Below, in pieces: positions 1 to 12,300 of a stretch of 64,000 bases of DNA. The DNA lies in contig NC_059082.1 of the NCBI RefSeq assembly GCF_020497125.1, positions 64,434,948-64,498,947 of the forward strand. The letters are read 5' to 3'. Position numbers and translations under genes: made by a program. The number at the start of each line of letters is the position of its first letter. The first letter of the stretch is position 1. The stretch comes from Mauremys mutica (Eukaryota; Chordata; Testudines; Geoemydidae). The notes beneath the pieces are model-generated. The model worked only from the letters and a program-made list of their open reading frames with translations, was not told where the DNA came from and searched no databases.

Positions 1-262
1 GGAAAATGGGAGCTTTTTGAGAGGGAAATGCAGACGGAGAGACACAGAAAAGGGGGTGGGCAAGAGAGAAACAATGGGCAGAAATAGCAGTAATCTGAAA
101 CTTGGTCAGATTTCTGACTCTTACTGAATGATCCTGAATATGAAACCAAGATACTGAATAGACCAGTTCTCTTCTTGAGGTACCCTGGTGCATGGGATAG
201 CCTAATTTTGGCAATTAATTGATCTTTATTAGCAGGTAAATATGCCCAATGGTCTATGATGG

Positions 263-648
263 GATGTTCGATGGGGTGGGATCTGAGTTACTACAGAGAA
301 TTCTTTCCTGGGTGCTGGCTGGTGAGTCTTGCCCACATGCTCAGGGTTTAACTGATGGCCATATTTGGCGTTGGGAAGGAATTTTCCTCCAGGGCAGATT
401 GGCAGAGGCCCTGGAGGTTTTTCGCCTTCCTCTGCAGCGTGGGGCACAGGTCACTTGCTGGAGGATTCTCTGCACCTTGAGGTCTTTAAACCACAATTTG
501 AGGACCTCAATAACTCAGACATAGGTTAGGGGGTTGTTACAGGAGTGGGTGGGTGAGATTCTGTGGCCTGCATTGTGCAGGAGGTCAGACTAGATGATCA
601 TAATGGTCCCTTCTGATCTTAAAGTCTATGAGTCTATGAGTCTATATG
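263..648 (+). mobile_element. CR1 LINE 3' end
   Basis: It shows the standard CR1 3' UTR wording: ggaaggaattttcctcc, then gaggtcagactagatgatcataatggtcccttctgatcttaa, ending in repeated tctatgag units. It has no coding sequence. It is 5'-truncated, as usual for CR1. The bases from 1 to 262 hold nothing I recognise. Confidence 0.8.
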
Positions 649-737
649 AAGGAACAGTTATCCTTGGTTTAGGGATTTCCTTTCTTCCAGAAATGGGTCA
701 GCATTCAGCTCTTAGACCCTCATTCTCTGTGGTACCA

Positions 738-950
738 TTAGGCCAAGACAACTGCAGCCATAAAAGAGAGAATTAATACAACTATGAGGGCTGGAATTAG
801 ATTATTGTGTTTAGTAACAGTTTCAGTTTCAGAGATACAGTTGGGGCCAACACACATGCTAGCACAATAGCCATTGGTGCTGGCACAGTTGGATCTTTGA
901 CTGCTGAAGCACTTAGATACTATTGTGATGGACCCTGTAGAATCCCCCAA
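738..950 (-). other. Possible terminal exon, Cys-rich with hydrophobic C-terminus (unproven)
   Basis: An open frame on the minus strand. It has six cysteines between residues 13 and 43 and ends in a hydrophobic run (NLIPALIVVLILSFMAAVVLA) directly before the stop. This layout suits the last exon of a GPI-anchored or tail-anchored surface protein. A possible acceptor (ttctacag) lies inside its 5' end. There is no ATG start, no other exon and no family I recognise, so chance is quite possible. Confidence 0.2.
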
Positions 951-1601
951 GATTGATAAAGGAATTTTTCCTCCTTTTCTGCTTCCTTCTAGGAGAGCAA
1001 ATATGTCAGATGAAAAGCTGTTGGAATGTTCTATTGTACCTTCAGAGAGAGGGGGAGATCTTACACTAAATAATAAATATAACTTAGTACAATAATCTGA
1101 GATAAGTGATCCAGTGAAATCAAAAGAATAAATTATAGAAAACAGATCTGTGACTAATTTTTTTTAATCTCCATTTAAAACAAGGGGGATCACATGTGTC
1201 TTCTTTTTCTAATGAAGAAGATCTCCCCAGGAACAGATCGGTCAGCCTGCCTGCTTTTGATATAGGTGAGATACTTGATCATTAACTCTTCTATAACGTT
1301 TGGATAATTATGTTTTCTCGCTCACTTTTGATGCCTCTAAATTGCGTCTTGTGTAATTATAGTTCATGTGGCAACAGTAACAACTTTCATAGTTAAGAAA
1401 AAAAATAATGTTGCAAGGAATTTTATTTTAAACAAAATGAGGAAGTTTCAGTTTGCATTGTTGCATGTTATACATAGTTGTAAGCTGCCCGCTTCTATTA
1501 CAAGTTCTTGCTCTTCAATGTAACTCATTAATAACATTTTACTATGTATAGCTGATAAAGTTATATGTTTTATATGTGTATACATATACGAAATGCACCT
1601 G

Positions 1602-2013
1602 CAGTAGAACTGCAGAGTTACAAATACCTCGGGAATGGAGGTTGTTTGTAACTCTGAAATGTCCATAACTCTGAACAAAACATAATGGTTGTTCTTTCGC
1701 AAGTTTACAACTGAACAGTGACTTAATCCAGCTTTGAAACTTTACTATGCAGAAGAAAAATTATGCTTTTAGCCACCTTAATTTAAATGAAACAAGCACA
1801 GAAACAGTTTCTTTACCTTGTCAAATCTTTTTTTTTAACTTTCCCTTTATTTTTAGTAGTTTATGTTTAACACAGTACTGTACTGTATTTGCTTTATTTA
1901 TTTATTTATTTTGTCTCTGCTTCTGCCTAATTGCGTACTTCCAGTTCCAAGTGAGGTGTGTGATTGACCAGTCAATTCATAACTCTGGTGCACGTAACTC
2001 TGAGGTTCTACTG
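1602..2013. mobile_element. Tigger/pogo-like MITE, copy A
   Basis: Inverted ends cagtagaactgcagagttac and gtaactctgaggttctactg. The interior (tgcagaagaaaaattatgct, tactgtactgtatttgc) matches the second copy at 10852-11187. It is non-coding. The TA target duplication is not clean in this copy. The stretches 649-1601 and 2014-3197 hold AT-rich sequence with no other feature I can support, apart from the weak 738-950 frame. Confidence 0.75.
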
Positions 2014-3197
2014 TGTCTTTCAATCAATTTAGCACACTTCACAACAGACGAGACTAAGGAAAAATTTAGGCAAGAATATTGGGAGAAACATGCGTTGTTA
2101 TGTAGGGGCCTTTAATAACCCAATAGAGAAGAAAATCTGTTTTTAAGTGCTCATCCAAGTAAGACTGCAATGTAGATTTTGATAGTACCAGGCAGAGAGT
2201 AAAAGAAACACACACACAGATGTAGAAGGATGTCAATTACCCTTGCAGTTATTAGAAAAATATATATTTTTTCTTTTTATCAACCATTTCCTCCCAGGAA
2301 GTCAAACGTTCTGTAACATACAGAGTCCCAGGAATTATCTATGACTATCTCTCTGTCTTTGTAGTGATTCCATTTGTGCTCCAGCATCATTGATGATGGC
2401 AATCCTACCCCGGGAGTAGGATTTCATTACCAACATCTAAACTGGAGAAAGCAAAAGCAGTGAAGACCTGGGAGCAAGTGAGAAGTGTGAGATATTTTAA
2501 CCAGTCCCTTTCTTAAGCCTGATGCCACGTTCATTAAAACAAATTTGTTACTGAAAATAGTTTATCCCAAAGGAGTTGCATATTTTGCATCTTCAACCCA
2601 AGGTAAGGTCATTGCTCCAGGTCAGTCTCTGAATGGTAAGGTGAAAGAGAGATCCACCAGCCAAGATTAAAACTGTATGTTGTATACTGATATACATTTC
2701 TGACGAATCTTGTAGAAAAAATCTACCCATACAAGCTTTATATGCATTTTAATGGAAAACAAATGGCAATATAGTGTTTACTCAAAAGTGATATTGAAGA
2801 GTTTAATGTATTAATATTTGGAAGAAGTGTTTGATCCTTGAAGTGTGCAATTATATTTATCATGATGTATTCTCAATGTGATTAATGGGTTTTAGCTGCA
2901 AATTCCTATTGATAATTAAAGAGACAAATAAATCATTGTTCAAAGGTTTAGAAATGTCCCCCTGTATATCTAGATTTGTCCACATTTAATCATGATCAGC
3001 CTTTGAAATCTTTGTATTTCCTGTGCCTTGGTGTCCTTCAGATACCTGGTTGCTAGAAGCCCCAGAAATACCTAAGACACAGATAACTAGCAATTAAGAA
3101 CAAGTCAAATTGTAGGACTGTTTTTGAACAACAGATGTGCTAAAGGTGAAAATATTAATTGGATCCATTCTTCTGATTTATAGTTGTCCTGTTAATC

Positions 3198-3352
3198 ATG
3201 TTGCTGCCTCCTCTGAGCATCCTGTTGGGATTGGCTGCCTGCTGTTCATCCTTAGATAATGGTTTACTGAGGACTCCACCAATGGGATGGCTGACTTGGG
3301 AACGTTTTAGATGCAATACCGATTGCAAAACTGATCCTGGAAACTGCATCAG
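3198..3352 (+). CDS. GH27 gene exon 1 (signal peptide, start codon)
   Basis: Starts at ATG 3198 in weak context, encodes a hydrophobic signal peptide followed by [19 protein letters not shown], the conserved start of mature GH27 enzymes. It ends in phase 2 at a GTAAGA donor. The start is chosen because the signal peptide begins there and the family's first mature residues follow directly. An AG 15 bases upstream (ttatag) could be an acceptor for a non-coding 5' exon; I cannot tell. Confidence 0.88.
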
Positions 3353-6300
3353 GTAAGATAATTGATCAAGAATGGCTGTAAAAGAATTCTAAATATCACA
3401 GTTAGGAAACTTCTCAAACTGTGCTAGCGTTAAGAGGATGTTGAACAAACTGTTCAGGTTTTGTCTGCCTCACCCCATATAAAAAAGACAAAGAAGACCA
3501 AAAGCATAGTGTTGGTACAAATATAATGTTATTACAACATTTGTGAGAGTCGTGCCTCCTTAGTAACACTTCTAATAATATTAAGTACATAGAATGTTGG
3601 TGTCTAGATGCCATGGTGATAGGGGTAATATAAATGCCTACATAGATTTAGGTAAGATTTTAGGATAAGAATAAATCCAGGTTCAGTCAGTTACACTAGA
3701 TTAGAAGAAGGTTTTGAATAAAAAAATCACAATTCACTTATTTTAATGAGCTTATTTACAAAATAAATATAATACTTTACTTCTCAAAGGAGAAGGATGG
3801 TTGAATAGCTGTTGTAAGGTGGCCTCAAGTACAATAATTCTAGTCCCTGCACAATTTACTGAAGGTTTTTATATTTTTTTTCTTCCCCTTTTTTCATCTT
3901 TTGTTCAAAGAATTCTTGTAGGATTTAATTTCCCCCCCTTCCACATTCTCTTATGAAGAGATGTTTATATTATTGTCCCTATTGTATATACCAATTTTTA
4001 TTCTTTAATTTTAAAATCTCATTTGTGGAAGCCTTCATGGACTTCCTAGATCATTGTGACAGGTTTCAGTGGTAGCCGTGTTAGTCTGTATCAGCAAAAA
4101 AAAAAACGAGGAGTCCTTGTGGCACCTTAGAGACTAACAAATTTATTTGGGCATAAGCTTTCGTGCGCTAGAACCCACTTCATCTGATGTATGAAGTAAA
4201 AAATACAGGAGCAGGTATAAATACATGAAGGGATGAGGGTTGCTTTACCAAGTTTTAGGTCAGTCTAATTAGATAAATCAATTAACAGCGGGATACCAAG
4301 GGAAGAAAAATAACTTTTGAAGTGGTAAGAGAGTGGCCCATTACAGACAGTTGACAAGAAGGTGTGAGCAACAGTAGGGTGAGATTAGTATTGGGGAAAT
4401 TAAGTTTAGGTTTTGTAATGACCCAACCACTCCCAGTCTTTATTCAGCCCTAATCTGATGGTATCTAATTTGCAAATTAATTCCAGTTCTGCAGCTTCAC
4501 ATTGGAGTCTGTTTTTGAAGTTTTTTTATTGAACAATTGCCACTTTGAGGTCTGTTATTGAGTGACCAGAGAGACTGAAGTGTTCTCCTACTGGTTTTTG
4601 AATGTTATGATTCCTGATGTCAGATTTGTGTCCATTTATTCTTTTGCGTAGATACTGTCCGGTTTGGCTAAGGTACATGGCAGAGGGGCACTGCTGGCAC
4701 ATGATGGCATATATCACATTGGTAGATGTGCAGGTGAACGAGCCCCGGATGGTGTGGCTGATGTGGTTAGGTCCTATGATGGTGTCCCTTAAATAGATAG
4801 TGGACAGAGTTGGCACCGGGGTTTGTAGCAGGGTTTGGTTCCTGGGTTGATGTTATCTCGTTAGACTGACCTAACATTTGATAAAGCACCCCCATCCTTT
4901 CATGTATTTATACCTGCTCCTGTATTTTATACTTCATACATCTGATGAAGTGGGTTCTAGCCTACGAAAACTTATGCCCAAATAAATGTGTTAGTCTCTT
5001 AGGTACCAAAAGGACTCCTCGTTGTTTTTGCTAGATCATTGTGTTTCCCAGTTTGAAAGGTATTGAGACAAAACCATAGTGTTTCACTGCTGCCATTTTG
5101 GGAGGTGCCTAAATTTGTCTAAAAAAGGAAGCTGGAAATGCTGTTTCTACAACAGGAAGGAAATAATGTTCATGTACACAACTAGAATCAGAACAGAATC
5201 AGCTAGAAAATATTGAGAGAACTCCCTCTACTGTTATATCTCAGAAATGTTATTGTTAAGAGCCTGCTTCAGATTAACTGAGGGAGAGACTATTCTTCAT
5301 TGTTTTGTATTAATAAATACAAGCAAAGCAAGCTGAACTTTAGACTTGACACTAAAAAGGCTAAGCATGTCAAATACTTAAGTGTATTAACATTGTTAAG
5401 ATCATAGTACTTTCCTAGAATTCACAGAACAGGAAATGTTTTATGATCAACTTGGTAATGCTTGCACAGCAGTAGCCAAGGAGACAAATATTTTGGCCAC
5501 TTCTGTAACCCTGACAAAGAACCTAGCTGAAGATGGAAATTTTTTAGCCACGTCCCATTTTTTCTACCTGTTAAGTAACTAAAACAATGGTTGATCTTTA
5601 AAATGGAAAGGTTTCTAAATCCAATTATTATAAGGCAGGGTACTATGAGATTACTATACCATATAATATAAATTTAAATACAACTTTTGATTTCCAAAAT
5701 GTTTCTTCAAACACCCCGATAATCCTGGGGATAATCTTTTCAAAAGATATTTCAGCTATTGAGATGTTAAAAATTATTCTTAGAATCCCATCTATTGATA
5801 GGCGTCCATCTAAAAGTCACGCTTTTACAGAACCTTGAAAGCAATACAAATACTCTGAACTACACATTGCATAGACTACACTAGTCTAAGATCAATTCCT
5901 ATTCTATCCCCTTAACATACCATGTTAGACTGACCTCTTCAGATCTTATAGACCAGTGGTCTACAACCTTTTTACACCCAAGATCACTTTTTTAATTTAA
6001 GGGCAACTCAGGATCTATCCCGCCCCTTCCCTGAAGCCCCGCTCACTCCATTTCTCTCTCTCCCCTCCCCCCGTTGTTCGCTATCCCACTCACTCACTTT
6101 CACCGGGCTGGGGCAGGGGGTTGGGGTTTGGGATAGGGTGCGGGCTCTGGGCTGGGGCCGAGGGGTTTGCAATGTGGGAGGGGGCTCCGGGCTGAGCCTG
6201 GGGCAGGGGGTGAGGGGTGCAAGTGCTGGGAGGGAGTTTGGGTGCAGGAGGGGACTTCGGGCTGGGGCAGGGGGTTGGGGTGCAGGAGGAGTTACGGGAT

Positions 6301-9300
6301 GCTGGTTCTGAGCAGGGGTCAGGGCTGGGGCAGGGGGTTCGGGTGCAGGAGGAGATGAGGGGTGCAAGCTCTGGGAGGGAGTTTGGGTGCAGGAGGGGGC
6401 TCTGGGCTGGGGCAGAATGTTGGGGTGTAGGAGGGGGTATGGGGTGCTGGCTCTGGGAGGGGGCTCAGGACTGGGGGTTGGTGTGCAGCCTCCTGCCGGG
6501 TGACACTTACCTCGAGCGGATCCCGGGTGGCGGTGCAGTGAAGCTAAGGCAAGCTCCATGCCTGCCCCGGCCCCACACCGCTCCCGGAAGGGTCCAATGC
6601 GCCCCTGCGGCCCTGTGGGGTGAGGGCGGGAGGCACATGGCTCCACACACTGCTACTCTCTGCAGGCACTGCCCCCGCAGTTCCTATTGACCATTCCCAG
6701 CCAATGGGAGCTGCGGGGCGGTGCTTGCAGGCAGGAGCAGCATGCGGGCTGTGGGGCCACGCTGGCCACTTCCAGGAGCGACGTGGGGCTGGGGCAGGCA
6801 GGTAGCCTGCCTTAGCAGCAGCCCTGCTACACCACCAGAGATTGGGATCGACTGGGAGAGTCTCTAGAATCGACCAGTCGATCTCAATCAACAGGTTGTT
6901 GACCACTGTTATAGATTAAGGAGGAACAGGTTACTAAATACATGGAAGGGATACCTTTAAAGAAAAGTTCAGGAGCTGGAAGAAGTAGTGCTGGTGAACT
7001 AGAATTGAGCCATTTTCCCTGTGACTCTGTTCTGAATCAGTGGCTAGCCAGCAAGGTATGAAGTGGCATTGTTCGGTTGGAATTGCCATTTTTCTGAGGA
7101 GATGTAAAGGTGAGGTCCTGACCCTTTGAGGTCCCTGCAAACACACACAAATAAGCAAAATGTAACATTTCAACAATTTTGTTAATGCAATCTTCTGTTT
7201 TTAACCAGTGAGTACTTGATCAAAACTATGGCGGACAAGATGGCAGAAGATGGATGGAAGGAGCTGGGTTATGAATATGTGAACCTTGATGACTGCTGGT
7301 CTGCAAAGGAAAGGGATTCCCAGGGCAGGCTTCAGCCAGACCCAGATAGGTTTCCGAGTGGTATTAAAGCCCTTGCTGATTATGTAAGTTAAGTAAAATA
7401 CATGTACTTAAACACAAGTTTCTCACTGTGGTATCTCAGATGTAGGTGCTAAAAATACAATTTTCTTTTGAACCTAGTTATTTAAAGAAACTGTTATTAG
7501 AAAAGGATACATATAACTTACTGCAGAATTCACTTAAATGACAACTAATAAATGTCAAGCTACTTAGCTGGAAAAATTACAGGGAACAGCTTAATTGTAA
7601 TACATGTAAATGATTCTACGAATATCTCTAAGAGAAATACATATTGGATTTTCATTGTGCCTGCACATATGGATGATGATCAGTGGACACTTAGGGTTAA
7701 TCAACATTATTCCTTAGGAATATATTAACATGCTCTGAGTTAGAATTGAAAGGAAGGTAGATATATTTACAAATGAGCAAAGATGCATTATTCTGTGCAG
7801 TTGGTCAGTTACACAATGTGGTTGTGTACAGTGGAACCCAGCAAGGCCCCAATCCTGCAGAGTTTCATGTGTGCTTACCAGTTTACACATTTGAGTAGTT
7901 CCACTGAAGTCACTGATAAGCATGTGTGTGTTTGCAGGATGGAGCCGTAGTGTGTATTTGGAATGAAAGCCATATTTTGCAGAGAGGCAGGGATCTAATG
8001 GTTAGCATAGAGAACTGGGAGCCATAATTCCTGGTTTCTGTTCCTACTTGTGCCACTTACTGTGCGACATAGGGTAAGTCACTTAACTGTTCTGGTTTGT
8101 TTCTACCAAATGTGTATAACAATGCTTACCTACATCCTAATCCTTGTGAACTGTTTTGAGATCCTTGCATGAAAGGCAACATATTACTCCAAGTAATTAA
8201 CCTTTTAACTATATTTTTCATCATGAATCCAAAGCAGTCATTACTGCACAACAATCAGCTTTTTAGGACTCTGATATGCAAAGGCTCTCAGAACATCATT
8301 GCCAAAATAGGCAGAGACCTCACAAGAGAGCATCCAAGAGAAATCTAACTTCAGAAAAATAATGAAGATGTTTAACAAACAGAAGAGATTTAGTATCAAT
8401 GGATATTAGAAGACAAATACACTGGAATCATAAACTAATCAGAATCACTTTCATTTACCAGATACATTCCAAAGGGCTGAAATTTGGAATTTATAGTGAC
8501 ATGGGTAACTACACCTGCATGGGTTATCCTGGGACCACACTGGACACCATTGATACAGATGCCAAAACATTTGCAGAATGGGAAGTTGACATGCTGAAGC
8601 TTGATGGCTGCTATTCCAACTCATCTGTTAAAGCAATAGGTTTGTTTCTTAGGATTAATCTTTGAACAAGGGAAAGACTGGCTCAGGAGTTTTGTTTTAT
8701 TTTTAAATGAAGCTTCTTAAACTTGGATAATCCATTTTTTAAAAAGCCTGTGAAATCTTCAAGTTCTGTGAAGTAGTAGGTTTGCTTTTCATCCCTGTTA
8801 TTTCATCTCCAAATAATTTCTATTTATATGTTTATTAGTTTTGGATGTATCTAAATTTAGATTCGTTAAGCTCAATATTGAGTTGTGATGTCTCATGATC
8901 TTGTTTTATCTAAATGAAGTTTCCGCCCATCCGCTCCGAAATGCAGCTTTTGGCTCATTTTAAGTAGCTACTCAAGAAACAGGATTCAAAATAAGGCCCT
9001 TGTTTTGCAGTCCTTGAGCACTCAAACTTCCAGCGGAAGTCAACAGGATTGTGCCCCTCTCATTCTGGATCTGCTTCCTACTGCCTCCCCATCTCTCCTC
9101 TCAGTCTCCTTCTCGTTTTCAATATAGCATTTTAAAAGGAATATTGGTCATGTCAGCCCATCACATCTAGTATCTTGCCTCAAATTGCAGCCAATAAATG
9201 ATGCTTCAGGTGAAAGATTTTAAAAACTCCACATAAGAGATCCTGAGCATCCTCAAAAGATGTGCAGTGCATCTCCCTATGTCTAAGTTCAGATCTGCAG

Positions 9301-12300
9301 CCTTAGCATAGTGTTCTAGTGCTTGTGGCCTAGTAAGTTTTAAAATAGTCGTAAATTTGTTCAACCAAATTCAGCTTACTCAAACAGAGCAAAGATACTA
9401 GTCCTCAGTGAGACAGGGCCTGCTTTCCAAGTTGTAAAAGTCAACCATTTGTGCTGAAGCCCTGTTCAAAAAGTGTTGTCGATGGCTTTTGGTTTTTTTA
9501 AAACAACAGAAAAATATATTTTTTCCACTCACTGATAACACAGAATGGATGAAGGGATTTTGCTAGAGCTCTAAAAATATAAATAAAAAAGTTTGGGGGC
9601 AATTATGAAGCATTGAATATTTTTGTGTATTAAGGTACTGTTGTATTAATTTTGAGGGAATAAAGAGGTTCAGAGTGTCAAGGGTGTTAATATGACTCTG
9701 TCACTGTCCAACATTAACAGCTAACATAGTTTGGGGGGTTGGAATACAGAGACCTCAGCCTGCCTACTACCATGACAAACACACCAATAAAATCTTTTTA
9801 ACCTTTTTTAAAGATTTAAAAAAAGAAGGAACACAGTTATGTAAACTATGAAATAAATATTTTATTTTAACAATATCCCTTATTCCCTTTCCCTTTAGCT
9901 GTAGAGTTACTAAAAGGAAGAAAAAAAACCAGTCTGAAAGTCTTTTAGTTAAAACTGTCCTTTTAGGGAAACAAGAAAAAGTTAGTTGAGATGGGCTAGA
10001 GCTGTTGCTGCTGTTGTTGTTAAAGTCAGATCCCATTTTCTAAAAAACAAAACAAACACGCACAAACGAGAAGAGAAAAGAATAGGAAAGGCAGAAAATT
10101 CAGCTTCTGGCCCTGGTGTTGACTCTCACTTCCTATCTCACTCCTAGAGAAACACAGGCATGGCAAATGTCTAGTTAGCCACTTTGTGACCTGGCAAGCT
10201 TGTACCAGCATCATCCTGTTTACTGCATTGCTTTCATCTCCCTCTTTCGTCACAGGCTTATAGCAGTGTTGCAAAATATATGGTCTTGGCCAGCTAAGCC
10301 AAACTTTTATTAGACAGATGGCAAAAGAAAGAGAATAGGAAAGAGACGAAACAAGTGATATGGGCAGGGGTGACAAAGCCTTACATCTCAGGTGATACTC
10401 AGGATTTAGTTAGTGTAGGTGGTGATGTCCTTTGGGTCCCTCTCTCTCTGGCCCTGTCTCATCATGAGCTCCCTCAGGATTAGGACAATGACGGACCAGT
10501 GGTGTAACAGTGAGTCCCAGGAGAAAGCCTTGATGGTAAAGCTTGCTTCTTCCAGTCCTCTCATCTACCAGTCAGCAGTGGTTGTTAGCCTGCAGGCTGT
10601 TTTTCCCCCAAAGTCTTTTCTTTTAAAAAGGGAATGAAGGGTGAAATAGCCCATCCCCTTATTATTTTGTCCAGCAGGCAGGCATAATTTCTGACATCAG
10701 TTTTGGTCCATTGATTTCCAGTTCCACACTTCTCTTGTTTGCGAGGCATGTTCTTAACACAGTCCTTGGATTATATCAGTGTAAGCATTTTTGTTTCAAC
10801 TAACACTGTCTGTCTCCCTTTTGCACCTTTTCCCATCACCATTTATTGTTACAGTAGAACCGTAGAGTTACAAACCCCTCAGGAATGGAGGTTGTTCGTA
10901 ACTCTGAAATGTTCGTAACTCTGAACAAAATGTTATGGTCGTTCTTTCAAAAGTTTACAACTGAACATTGACTTAATATAGTTTTGAGACGTTACTATGC
11001 AGAAGAAAATGCTGCTTTCCCATTATTTGATTAGTAGTTTACTTTTAACACAATACTGTACTGTATTTGCTTTTGTTGTTGTTGTTGTCTCCACTGCTGC
11101 CTGATTGTGTACTACCAGTTCCAAATGAGGTGTGTGGTTGACTGGTCAGTTCATAACTCTGGTGTTCATAACTCTGAGGTTCTACTGTATATGTTGTTGT
11201 TGTGAGATTATGAACTTTCACTTCTTACAATTGAGCTCACATTTAGAGTGAGTTTGGAGGCCAAAGTATTACAACAGTACATTTTTATAACGTTTTATAA
11301 GCACAAGAAAATAGGTGTTACAAAGCCAACTGTTCTGAAACCTACGTTCTGTATGTATATAATGAGTGCTAATGGAGACTGTAAAATTGTGACTCGGATT
11401 TGTTTTAAATAGGTGAGTCTCGGATAGGGTAAAGAGGACTCTGCTCCCAGACTGTCATAGTAGGTGCTTAGCAATGAAAGATACTGGGGGGCAAGATCCT
11501 GTACTCGCAGCACCTCTTTTCCAAAAAACGTATTCACACGTGTAAGGGTTTTCAGGAACATAATCTCTTCAAGATGTTCAGTTTTCTGCTGGTCTAAAGA
11601 AGGAGAGTCCTTGGTTCTTTTCCAAACCCAGACTTCCTTAATGGCAACACACTACAATGCTACTACGCCATTCAGCTCTTTTCTTAAACACTGGTTCAGA
11701 ACTATAAGATTATTCCAATCCCACATCTATTTTGGAAAAAAATCTGCCTCTTGCTGAAGAACTTGAAAACAGGAATATACAAAAAATGGGTTTTCTTACT
11801 CTGCAGTCAGTTTGGGGCAGGCGTGATCATAAATTGTAACTATACGCTCTTTGTAAAGGAAACCTGTAATTAGCCATGTTCCATATATAATTCCTGTTCC
11901 ATATGTAATTCGCCAAAGAAGAGACTCCACTCTTATCTTTGTAAAACAATAGCAAGTGAAAAAACTAGAATACTATTACTGTCGTTATGTAATATGTTAA
12001 TATTGCCTTGCATTACTACCCAGCGCTCAATTTTGTTTAGGCTACCCAAAGATGAGCATTGCTCTGAATAAAACAGGAAGACCTATCGCTTACTCATGTA
12101 GCTGGCCAGCCTATGAAGGAGGGCTTCCCCCAAAGGTATCTCCACTGTCTGATTTTATTTTATTACTCTTTAGCTGACAGTATTTAGCTAACTGGGACCT
12201 CTTGACAAATGGCTGGAACTTATTTGAATGAACTGCACACCAGCCAGGCTAGTCCTCTTCTATTCCATTCATTTCTGCATACAGGCACCACCTTGTTAGA

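Noticed and set aside
6008..6646. 212-residue Pro-rich minus-strand frame
   Set aside because: Low-complexity translation of a G-rich tandem array inside a hAT element; no start context or family.
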